Shown here piece after piece: positions 53,481 to 60,951 of a stretch of DNA of 63,480 nt; positions within the stretch are counted from its first letter, which is position 1, and each line of letters begins with the position of its first letter. Made by a program: the position numbers and the translations under genes. Source of the DNA: Clostridium sp. CAG:440 (GTDB lineage: Bacteria > Bacillota > Clostridia > TANB77 > CAG-508); the NCBI GenBank assembly GCA_000437215.1, contig FR898648.1:37172-100651 (forward strand). The letters run 5' to 3'. Below the pieces are notes generated by a model. The model ran no database searches. It saw only the letters and a list, made by a program, of their open reading frames with translations, and was not told the DNA's origin.

Positions 53481-53519
53481 AGAAGTTACCTAACGAATGA
53501 AATACGTTAGGTAACTTCT
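53481..53519. repeat. Perfect 15-bp palindrome downstream of the variable repeat
   Basis: AGAAGTTACCTAACG (53481-53495) and its complement (53505-53519) with a 9-base loop, about 65 bases past the stop of the retroelement target gene. On the minus (coding) strand it is not followed by a T run, so a terminator role is doubtful. Target genes of diversity-generating retroelements often carry such a hairpin or cruciform downstream of the variable repeat. Confidence 0.65.
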
Positions 53520-53539
53520 TATTCTATTTTCCTATTTTT

Positions 53540-53790
53540 TTCTAATTTTTTTACAATTTTAATTCACGGCTTTAGAGTTCAGTCCTACTTTATATAAAGT
53601 GTGAGCCTACTGCCAATGTCGGAATAGTCATTGGTTGGATAGCGGTAGCCGAAGTTGTCGTAATCGCTTGGTGCACCGCTATAATTGTAATAGCCACCCC
53701 TGTGAACTCGAAAATAGGTACGGTCGGCCTCTTGTGTCCATTCAAAACTATTTCCTAATAAATCATAAATATTACTTAACTTATCTTTAC
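53540..53790 (-). repeat. Variable repeat of the retroelement target gene
   Basis: The in-gene copy matching 51881-52123, covering codons about 591-658, the stop, and 40 bases of 3' flank (including TAAAGTAGGACTGAACTC-like sequence that would be the initiation-of-mutagenic-homing region). Confidence 0.8.
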
Positions 53791-55561
53791 TTACTGTTTG
53801 TCCATTATTTGCTCCACCAGTCACTCTTGTTGTATTTTTTGACGTAGTTCCTATTGATAAATCTGTTGGACTACTACTTGTAGCATTTATCTTATTACCT
53901 TTCATCCATTTTAACATTGCATCATACGCTCCTATTGACAAATCTGTTGGGTAATAACTTGTAATATTTTTAACGCCACTATCAACCATCCATCTTAACA
54001 TTGCGTCATATTGGCTTCCCCATATCATACTTGATACTACTTTTTTACTTGTATTACTTTCTTGTGCATATGTTTTTGCTTTATTGTACAATCCATACCA
54101 TTGATTTGCACTTGTACTTTCAGCAGTCGCTGATGTTGCTCCATATTTTGACTCTGCATTTTTAGTTTCACTATTTAAACTCATTTCATATCTTCCAACA
54201 TAGAACCCTCCATATTGTGATACACTTTTAATCATCTTATTATATTCTTCTTGGTACAATGTTGATGTCCAACTTGAATTTTTACTTTTACTATCATATG
54301 AACCACTTAAATTTGCTGGTTCTCTAAAACTTGTTGAATCTGCACTCCAATCATATGCTGTATTTCCTGTAGCATCTGTACCCCAGTTATATAACACTCC
54401 TCTATAATTTATGTTTCCATTTGCATCAGTTCCGCTTGTTACTACTGCCATATTACTTAATGTATCTACTGGCACCCATACAAATTCATTTCCTGTCTTT
54501 TCCACTCCAGTTGCTGCATCTGTTATTACTGCTCCTCCTATTTTATCTCCTTTTATATAGTTATACCCTTGTGGTATTGGTATATTACCCTCTCTTACTT
54601 CTTTTATATTTGGTTTATTTGCTAAATTTCCTGTTGCTGTTATTGTTGGTACTACTACTTCTGAATGGTCTAATTTTGTAACTTTTACACTACATGTTCC
54701 TGTTACAACTGTTCCACTTAATTTTCCTTTTGCATTTATTGTTACTGTTGTTTCTCCTTCTTGTACTCCTGTTACTTCTCCTGTTGTTTCGTTTACTGTT
54801 GCTTTTGTTGTATCTTGTGATACATAACTAGTTACTTCTATACCTTCTACATTTTTTGGCATAGCTGTTACTTTTTCTATTTTCTTTTTATCTCCAATTG
54901 ATACTTCTATTTTTTCTACTGTTACACCTGTTACCTTTTCTACTATTTTTACATTTATGCTGTCTCGGTATGTCTTTCCTTCCACTGTTGCTGTTACAGT
55001 TGCTGTTTCCCCTGCATCTGCATTACTTTTTACATTTACTGTTATTTCATTTCCTTCTGTTGCACTTATTGTTATATTTCCTGTACTTTCCCATCTTATG
55101 GTTCCTGTTTCACCACTTAATATTTGGGCACTTACCTTTTTTCCTTCTGTTTCTCCTTTTAATATTTCTATGTCTCCTGTTGTTATTGCTAGTCCCTCTT
55201 TTTCTTTTACTTCTCCATTTGCACTTATTGTATATACATATCCGTCTTTTTTTACTGTCCATGGTAATTCTTCATTTTCTGATTTTGTTATTTCCATCCC
55301 ATTGTTTGTTAATTCTTCTTCTAATATTTCCTTGTCTATTAATAACCCTTCATTTATTCTTGATGCTTGCACTGCTAAATTTATTTGTTCTTCTATTGTT
55401 TTTTGTGCATTTTTTTCTTTTGCATTTTGTGCTTTTGTTAATATTCCATTATCACCTGTTAGTGTTGCTATTGTTACCCCTGCTAGTATTAGAAGCACAA
55501 TTATTGTTATTACCAATGCTATTAATGTAATACCTTTACTATTTTTTGATGTTTGTTTCAT
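53585..55561 (-). CDS. Pilin-like protein with Ig-like and C-type-lectin/FGE domains; diversity-generating retroelement target
   Basis: 658 aa. Residues 8-33 are a type IV pilin-like N-terminus (K-G-I-T-L-I-A-L-V-I-T-I-I-V-L-L-I-L-A-G), lacking the usual Glu5, followed by a Gly-Asp-Asn-rich turn and a coiled segment. Two bacterial Ig-like repeats follow (about 130-205 and 205-293, the second with TVEKIEVSIGDKKKIEKV and TGEVTGVQEGETTVTI). The C-terminal ~330 residues resemble the FGE-sulfatase/C-type lectin fold (EFVWVPVD, GGFYVGRYEMS, DLLGNSFEWTQE, RGGYYN, GSRLTLYIK). Residues about 591-658 are the variable repeat, with GAC, CGT, TAT, CAC, GGT-type NNY codons. A 28-residue segment (YDAML[RK]WM...PTDLSIG) is tandemly duplicated before it. 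It is probably exported and surface-displayed with a diversified ligand-binding tip. Confidence 0.85.
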   Translation of the reverse strand: MKQTSKNSKGITLIALVITIIVLLILAGVTIATLTGDNGILTKAQNAKEKNAQKTIEEQINLAVQASRINEGLLIDKEILEEELTNNGMEITKSENEELPWTVKKDGYVYTISANGEVKEKEGLAITTGDIEILKGETEGKKVSAQILSGETGTIRWESTGNITISATEGNEITVNVKSNADAGETATVTATVEGKTYRDSINVKIVEKVTGVTVEKIEVSIGDKKKIEKVTAMPKNVEGIEVTSYVSQDTTKATVNETTGEVTGVQEGETTVTINAKGKLSGTVVTGTCSVKVTKLDHSEVVVPTITATGNLANKPNIKEVREGNIPIPQGYNYIKGDKIGGAVITDAATGVEKTGNEFVWVPVDTLSNMAVVTSGTDANGNINYRGVLYNWGTDATGNTAYDWSADSTSFREPANLSGSYDSKSKNSSWTSTLYQEEYNKMIKSVSQYGGFYVGRYEMSLNSETKNAESKYGATSATAESTSANQWYGLYNKAKTYAQESNTSKKVVSSMIWGSQYDAMLRWMVDSGVKNITSYYPTDLSIGAYDAMLKWMKGNKINATSSSPTDLSIGTTSKNTTRVTGGANNGQTVSKDKLSNIYDLLGNSFEWTQEADRTYFRVHRGGYYNYSGAPSDYDNFGYRYPTNDYSDIGSRLTLYIK

Positions 55562-55863
55562 CTTTGGTTTTCCTCCTTTATTTTTTCTTGTTTTTTTTAC
55601 TTATAAAATTTAATTTGAATTTTGTAAGTTAAGTTTTTATTATTTTATCATTTCATTTTTTTATTTGCAATATTTTCCCTAAAAAATACCGATATACATA
55701 TATATACAGCCGCAACACTTTTAGAGGTTTATTGTTTTTATGTTATATTTTAATTTCATTTATATTACATGTTTATTTTACGTTTGTTGCATTTTTAGCA
55801 ATTTCATAATCTCTTACGTAATAATTTGCTTAAATTTTCATATATTTATTTTGAGGTGACCAT
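55562..55863. other. Intergenic region between the retroelement target and ylbJ
   Basis: About 302 bases with divergent genes on either side, so it should hold both promoters. It contains AT-rich sequence and a small GC island near 55685-55735. I found no RNA gene or ORF. Confidence 0.4.
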
Positions 55864-56913
55864 ATGATAAGTACTAATATTTACATTATTAAATTAAAAA
55901 GAAATTTTTTACCCATAATTTTTTTATTTTTTATATTTTGTTTATTAATTTTTTCAAAAAATAATCTTATAGCTGTAAAAAATGGTCTTTATTTATGGGC
56001 AAATTCTGTTGTTCCTTCTTTATTTCCATTTTTTGTTGCAACAGAACTTTTATCACACACAAATATTATTAATCAACTTGGAAATATTTTAAATTTTGTT
56101 ATGAAACCTTTATTTAATGTTAATGGTAAAGGCTCTTTTGCTTTTATTATGGGAATAATTTCTGGCTACCCTATTGGTGCAAAAATTGCAGCAAATTTTA
56201 GAAAAAATAATGTTTGTTCTAAAGAAGAGTGTGAAAGGCTTTTAAGTTTTACCAATAATTCTGGTCCTTTATTTATTATTGGTACTGTGGGAATAAGCAT
56301 GTTTGGAAATACCATTATTGGTATTTTACTTTTTGTTACACATTTGCTTGCAAGTATTACTGTTGGTTTCATTTTTAGATTTTGGAAATATAAAAATAAA
56401 ACCTTAAATACTAAATCTGCTGTTAAAAACAATGCCATAACTATTTCTTTTACAAACTTGGGCGAAGTTTTAGCTCAAAGTATAACAAGTAGTTTATCAA
56501 CAATTTTTATGATTGGAGGTTTTGTTGTAATTTTTTCTAGTATTATATCTATTTTAAATAGTAGTGGTATACAAAATATTGTAATTTTTATATTTTCTCC
56601 ACTTTTTAAAGTTTTAAATATTAATCAATCTTTTATTTGTGGTTTATTTACAGGTTTTTTTGAAATAACAAATGGTATTAGTTTAATTTCTAAAATACAT
56701 ATTAAAAAATTATCTATAAATATTATTTTTACTGCTTTTTTACTTGGGTTTGGAGGTCTTTCTGTTATGTTACAAGTTTTAAGCATTGTTTCTAAAACAG
56801 ACTTATCTTGTAAGCCCTACATTTTTGGAAAGCTTTTGCATGGAACAATTGCAGCTTTTTATACATATTTGTTTATTACATTTATGCCAATGTTTAATTT
56901 TGACTTGTCATAA
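55864..56913 (+). CDS. ylbJ: Sporulation integral membrane protein YlbJ
   Basis: 349 aa with about eight membrane helices. It carries the nucleoside-transporter-like gate motif G-L-Y-L-W-A-N-S-V-V-P-S-L-F-P-F near residues 41-56, and G-I-I-S-G-Y-P-I-G-A-K near 97, a conserved YlbJ signature. YlbJ is made in the mother cell in Bacillus and affects spore cortex integrity. The ATG follows TGAGGTGA. It is monocistronic or leads into the small genes at 56980 and 57475. Confidence 0.9.
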   Translation: MISTNIYIIKLKRNFLPIIFLFFIFCLLIFSKNNLIAVKNGLYLWANSVVPSLFPFFVATELLSHTNIINQLGNILNFVMKPLFNVNGKGSFAFIMGIISGYPIGAKIAANFRKNNVCSKEECERLLSFTNNSGPLFIIGTVGISMFGNTIIGILLFVTHLLASITVGFIFRFWKYKNKTLNTKSAVKNNAITISFTNLGEVLAQSITSSLSTIFMIGGFVVIFSSIISILNSSGIQNIVIFIFSPLFKVLNINQSFICGLFTGFFEITNGISLISKIHIKKLSINIIFTAFLLGFGGLSVMLQVLSIVSKTDLSCKPYIFGKLLHGTIAAFYTYLFITFMPMFNFDLS

Positions 56914-56924
56914 TTTGTCGAATA

Positions 56925-56933
56925 TGCTATAAT
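56925..56933 (+). promoter_or_regulatory. Extended -10 promoter of the 56980 gene
   Basis: TGCTATAAT (extended -10) 46 bases before the ATG. No good -35 at 17 bp. Confidence 0.45.
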
Positions 56934-56979
56934 GATTTTATTCGCATTATGTTATTTGACTTAGAAAGGGTGGTTTGTT

Positions 56980-57324
56980 ATGAACTCCGAAATTATTGTT
57001 AACTTAAAAAAGCTTAAGCTTAAAGTACGGGATTTAGGTGATGATTGGTATAAAGTTTCAATCTATTACACCTACTTTGACCCATACCAGCACGTAGTCA
57101 ATTTTGGCTACGGAGACTTTTTAGCAGATATGCTTATGGATCCTATTTTAGTGCTTTACAACACAAAAGAGGACCTTATAAACGGCGAAAAATATGAAAC
57201 TCTTGTTGAAAATGTTTCCAAATATGTTTCCAACTCGCCGCTTTCTGACTTTATAGTAGAGAGTATATCTGCTGTTAAAAGTGCTATGGTATGGCATGGT
57301 ACTTACTGGGGGCTTGAAGAATAA
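56980..57324 (+). CDS. Conserved small protein, unknown (foreign-looking composition)
   Basis: 114 aa. It is an alpha/beta protein with N-L-K-K-L-K-L-K-V-R-D-L near residue 8 and many aromatic residues (D-D-W-Y-K-V-S-I-Y-Y-T-Y-F-D). No family is recognised. Composition is less AT-rich than in adjacent genes (for example GTACGG, CAGCACGTAGTC, TCGCCG). It contains one unshifted in-frame CGG (57028-57030, in K-V-R-D-L). A +1 shift there would hit a stop within three codons, so the zero frame must be used. The start ATG follows AAAGGGTGG. A strong terminator follows. Confidence 0.65.
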   Translation: MNSEIIVNLKKLKLKVRDLGDDWYKVSIYYTYFDPYQHVVNFGYGDFLADMLMDPILVLYNTKEDLINGEKYETLVENVSKYVSNSPLSDFIVESISAVKSAMVWHGTYWGLEE

Positions 57325-57329
57325 CCATC

Positions 57330-57362
57330 AAAAAAGCAAGGATTTTATTTCCTTGCTTTTTT
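57330..57362 (+). terminator. Terminator after the 56980 gene
   Basis: 13-bp stem AAAAAAGCAAGGA / TCCTTGCTTTTTT (57330-57342, 57350-57362). Confidence 0.85.
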
Positions 57363-57474
57363 ATTGTATATAATACCTTCCATTTAAATTATAATAATAT
57401 TTTACTTTTTATTTGTTCTATTTTTTTATTTTTTTAATATGTTATATAAAGAATATTTTTTAGGAGTTGATGTT

Positions 57475-57712
57475 ATGGAAAAAGAATATAATAATTACCC
57501 ACCTTTTATGGACTTTGGCATGCAACCACGGCTTAGATATGGGAGAAATGTATAAAGACCCTATGTTTAACCCTATGGTTCAATATGAGCAAGCATATGT
57601 TTATTACAAATATTTATGTATGCAAATGGATTATAAATTAAAATGCAAAGAATATGAAAAAGTATGTGCTAATAATTGCCAAACAGATAGAAAAGAAAAA
57701 AGAATTGAATAA
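57475..57712 (+). CDS. Small Tyr/Met-rich protein (+1 recoded)
   Basis: From ATG 57475 (eight bases after TTTTTAGGAG) the zero frame reads M-E-K-E-Y-N-N-Y-P-P-F-M-D-F-G-M-Q-P-R and stops after CGG and a few codons. Skipping the C of CGG (57529-57531) reads ...M-Q-P-G-L-D-M-G-E-M-Y-K-D-P-M-F-N-P-M-V-Q-Y-E-Q-A-Y and continues to 57712, giving about 78 aa. An alternative open frame that begins upstream at 57467 has no ribosome binding site. The Tyr/Pro/Met-rich N-terminus and the Cys residues near the C-terminus are like small coat proteins, and ylbJ is nearby, but a coat role is only suggested. No family is recognised. Confidence 0.7.
57529..57531 (+). other. +1 recoding site (CGG) in the 57475 gene
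   Basis: Context CAA-CCA-CGG-CTT. Reading CCA-(C)-GGC-TTA-GAT opens the rest of the gene. This is the only site whose shifted glycine codon is GGC. Confidence 0.75.
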
Positions 57713-57743
57713 AATCATTCAATTAAATCATATAAATTTTATT

Positions 57744-57790
57744 AAAAAAATCAGATTTAGATTAAATATTTAACTTAAATCTGATTTTTT
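57744..57790. terminator. Bidirectional terminator between the small gene and uppP
   Basis: Stem AAAAAATCAGATTTA / TAAATCTGATTTTTT (about 57745-57759, 57776-57790). Confidence 0.8.
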
Positions 57791-57805
57791 ATTATTTTAT
57801 TATTT

Positions 57806-58636
57806 TTATAATCTTGTCATTAATATAATAAGAACAATTATTCCAAGCGCAACTCTGTATATTGCAAAAACCTTAAAGCTTCCTTTTTTTAAGTAGTTTA
57901 ATAAAAATTTAATTACAAACATTCCAACTATAAAACTTGCTAGAACTCCTATTACAAAAGATAAATCGAAAACGAAATGTTTTAGTTCATAAAGTGCTGC
58001 TGCTGCAACAATTGGAGTTGATAACAAAAATGAAAATTTTGCAACAGATTCTCTTTCTAACCCCATTTTTCTTCCTACTGTCATTGTTATTCCAGATCTA
58101 GAAACACCTGGGAATGCAGCTGCTATTGCTTGTGATAATGATATTAAAAGAGATTGTTTAAATGTAATGTCTTTATATTTAATTTTTGATTTTGAGTTTT
58201 TATCTACTACATATAAAATAATACCCATAACAATTAATGCTATTGCAATTATAAACATTTGGGTATTTATTTGTGATGTTTTAAATACTCCTGCTAAGAT
58301 TTCTATTAATTTTCCAGATAATTTATCAAGCACTAAGCATGCTATTCCTGTAGGTATTGTTGCAATAACTATATACCAAAATATTTTTCCTTCTGTAGAT
58401 TTCTTTTTCTTTACTACTTGATTATATCCTCCTTTTATTAATTGAACCCAATCTTTATAGAAAAATATAATAATTGCAAGTAATGTTCCTATATGTAAAG
58501 CGACATCAAATGATTCGCTTATATCACTCCACCCAAATACCCATGGGAAAAGATTTAAATGTGCTGAACTTGATACTGGTAATAATTCTGTAAGTCCCTG
58601 TACAACTCCTAAAATTAATGAATGTAATATTTCCAT
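57806..58636 (-). CDS. uppP: Undecaprenyl-diphosphatase
   Basis: 276 aa, polytopic membrane enzyme (BacA family). Motifs are G-L-T-E-L-L-P-V-S-S-S-A-H-L near residues 15-28 and P-G-V-S-R-S-G-I-T-M near 175-184. It recycles the C55 lipid carrier and confers low-level bacitracin resistance. It lies downstream of dpsA on the same strand. Confidence 0.96.
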   Translation of the reverse strand: MEILHSLILGVVQGLTELLPVSSSAHLNLFPWVFGWSDISESFDVALHIGTLLAIIIFFYKDWVQLIKGGYNQVVKKKKSTEGKIFWYIVIATIPTGIACLVLDKLSGKLIEILAGVFKTSQINTQMFIIAIALIVMGIILYVVDKNSKSKIKYKDITFKQSLLISLSQAIAAAFPGVSRSGITMTVGRKMGLERESVAKFSFLLSTPIVAAAALYELKHFVFDLSFVIGVLASFIVGMFVIKFLLNYLKKGSFKVFAIYRVALGIIVLIILMTRL

Positions 58637-58664
58637 GTTTTTACTCCTTTTATTTATATATTTT

Positions 58665-59534
58665 TTAATAATTTTTTATAATATTATATATTGTTTCTTT
58701 TATAAATTCTGCTGATGTAATTGGTGCTATTTTTCCTGGTAATGCTAATGCCCAAACAAGCTTTAAATTTTCTTTTTTTACTTCCTTTTTATCAATTCCT
58801 CCTGGATTTGATGCCAAATCTATTAATAAACAATCTTTTTTTACATATTTTAAATTATCTTCATTTAAAATAATTTGTGGAACTGTATTTATTATTATGT
58901 CATATTCCCCTAAATTTGCTCCTATCTTGTTTATATTTGTTTGATTAAATCCATATGCCTTTATCCATGCAAAATCCTCATCTTTTCTTGCAGCACATGT
59001 AACAATTGCAGATAGTCCAACAAGTTTTCTAGCTAAAACTTTTCCTATTCTTCCAAACCCTAATATCAATACTTTACTTCCATGCAATATTTTATTTGTA
59101 TTTAATATTGCTTCACTAATTGTTCCTTCTGCCGTTGCTATAGTGTTTAATACAGCTAGCTCTTCTCTTTTCATTAAATCTACAATTTCTACATATTCGT
59201 CATTTGCCATTTTATATACTTCTGGTGGAATGTTTCCTGCAATTAAAATTTTTGCATTTATTACATGCATAAATTCTCTTAAGTGTATTTGTTCTTTACT
59301 AAATGGTGTGCTAATTTCTTTTCCATTACTAGTAAATGGAACTGGTCCAATTATTATGTCACTTTTATTTATTGCTTCTTTTAGTGTTTTGGCTTGCACT
59401 ATAGATACATTTTCTTTTAATTCTTGAGATTCCTCTAGTCCAAAACAAGTTACATTATTTCCGTCTTCTTCAAGCATTTTAGCAAGTTTTATTAATCTTA
59501 AATCTCCACCTACAATCGTAAAATTTTTTTTCAT
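58665..59534 (-). CDS. dpsA: Dipicolinate synthase subunit A
   Basis: 289 aa. An N-terminal segment M-K-K-N-F-T-I-V-G-G-D-L-R precedes an NAD(P)-binding domain with L-I-L-G-F-G-R-I-G-K-V-L-A near residue 150 and L-I-D-L-A-S-N-P-G-G-I-D near 237. Known SpoVFA/DpaA oxidises the product of dihydrodipicolinate to dipicolinic acid, accumulated in spores with calcium. The partner subunit DpsB is not adjacent. With spoIIP, ylbJ and sspH it supports endospore formation. Confidence 0.92.
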   Translation of the reverse strand: MKKNFTIVGGDLRLIKLAKMLEEDGNNVTCFGLEESQELKENVSIVQAKTLKEAINKSDIIIGPVPFTSNGKEISTPFSKEQIHLREFMHVINAKILIAGNIPPEVYKMANDEYVEIVDLMKREELAVLNTIATAEGTISEAILNTNKILHGSKVLILGFGRIGKVLARKLVGLSAIVTCAARKDEDFAWIKAYGFNQTNINKIGANLGEYDIIINTVPQIILNEDNLKYVKKDCLLIDLASNPGGIDKKEVKKENLKLVWALALPGKIAPITSAEFIKETIYNIIKNY

Positions 59535-59621
59535 ATAATCCCTCTTTCAATTTGCCATATTTTTGTTTGGCTCCTCTTTTATAGTATATTGATTTAGAAA
59601 GATTTTATGAGTTTTTGTATA

Positions 59622-60866
59622 TTATTCTTGAATTTCTTTTTGTTTTTCATTTTCTTTGTTTTGTTCTATTTTTTTAGCTATTCCATTTTTTGCATTTCTG
59701 TTTAATAATTTTATGTCATTATAGCTTAAGTTTCTTGTTATCGCAAACATTGCTTCTAGGTGTTCTTTTGCCATTATTTCTTTTTTAGTTAGTATTGTTT
59801 CTTTTTTATTTTCTTCTAATGCATCTAAATTAAATGGAATTGAAAGCTTTGCTATTATTGGTATAAAAATATCATCTTTTTTTATTTTTTCTGCAATCTT
59901 TTTAGGATTTAAATTTAATGCTGTATTTGCATATTGAATAGCAGTTTGTTTTTCTCCACGTACTAATGCAATTTTTGCAAGTTCAAAATAACTGTCTGGT
60001 GCTAATTCTTCATCATCTATTGTTTCTAAAAATTTATTTTTTGCCTCATCTAATTCTTTGTATATTAATGCTATTTCTGCTAATGAATATTTTGAATTAT
60101 ATGATAATGAATTAATTTGTGCTGCTTTTTCATAATAGTCTTTTGCATTTTGAAAATCATTTAGCATTGTATATACAATTCCTAAGCTATAGTTTAAATC
60201 AAAACTTAATTCGTTATATTTTAATGCTTCATGATATACATTTACCGCTTCTTTATACATTTGATTTTGTATTAGTAAATCACCTAAAAGTATACTTGCT
60301 TTTTCATAGTCTGGTTTTTTATTAAGCAATCCTGTTAGCATTTGTGTTGCTTCTTCTTTTTTGTCCAATCCATCTAACAAACACGCAACTTTAAAGTATG
60401 AATCATAGTCTTTTTTATTTATATCTATTGCTTGTACATATTCATCTATTGCTTTTCTGTTTCCACCTTCACTTTCATATATTTTTGCAAGTAGTATGTG
60501 GCTTTTATATGAATCTGTATTTTTATCTAATAAATTTAACAATATCTGTTTTGCTTTTTTGTTATCTCCAAGCTCAAAATATATTTTTGCTTTTGCTAAA
60601 TTTATTGACTCTATTATATTAAAATCTCTTTTTTCTAATATTATTACAAATATAGGTATTATTATTGAAAATATATACATTAGTATTTTTAACAATATGT
60701 TTAATTTGGCCCCAAATAATACTTCTACAAAATTAAACCCAATCCCTATTGCTTCTAATACCAAAAATACTATGTAACTTGTATCATTTGCTTTTATCAT
60801 TTTAAAAAACATATAGACAAAAATCGCAAATGCAACTACTGTAAAAATTAATTGTTCTATTAACAT
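59622..60866 (-). CDS. Membrane-anchored TPR protein
   Basis: 414 aa from ATG 60866, preceded by AAAAGGAGTG. Three membrane helices lie near residues 5-22, 29-50 and 57-78. TPR-like repeats follow to about residue 330 (AKAKIYFELGDNKKAKQILL, ASILLGDLLIQNQMYKEAV, LSYSLGIVYTMLNDFQNAKDYY, YELAKIALVRGEKQTAIQYA). A charged tail (KKIEQNKENEKQKEIQE) ends the protein. It likely scaffolds a complex at the membrane. The partner is unknown. Confidence 0.75.
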   Translation of the reverse strand: MLIEQLIFTVVAFAIFVYMFFKMIKANDTSYIVFLVLEAIGIGFNFVEVLFGAKLNILLKILMYIFSIIIPIFVIILEKRDFNIIESINLAKAKIYFELGDNKKAKQILLNLLDKNTDSYKSHILLAKIYESEGGNRKAIDEYVQAIDINKKDYDSYFKVACLLDGLDKKEEATQMLTGLLNKKPDYEKASILLGDLLIQNQMYKEAVNVYHEALKYNELSFDLNYSLGIVYTMLNDFQNAKDYYEKAAQINSLSYNSKYSLAEIALIYKELDEAKNKFLETIDDEELAPDSYFELAKIALVRGEKQTAIQYANTALNLNPKKIAEKIKKDDIFIPIIAKLSIPFNLDALEENKKETILTKKEIMAKEHLEAMFAITRNLSYNDIKLLNRNAKNGIAKKIEQNKENEKQKEIQE

Positions 60867-60951
60867 ATTATGCACTCCTTTTATTACATTACTATTTTAT
60901 TGCAAAATTCGATTTTTGTCTATACTTTTAGTTTTATTTTTCACTTTATAA

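Noticed and set aside
53481..53519. Calling the palindrome a simple intrinsic terminator
   Set aside because: On the coding strand the tail is CTCAAAATAA rather than T-rich. It could still end transcription, so it is given as a repeat.
57467..57712. An 81-codon frame starting at 57467 as the small gene
   Set aside because: Its start has no ribosome binding site and overlaps a better start with one. Its first 20 residues have no resemblance to the downstream frame's style.
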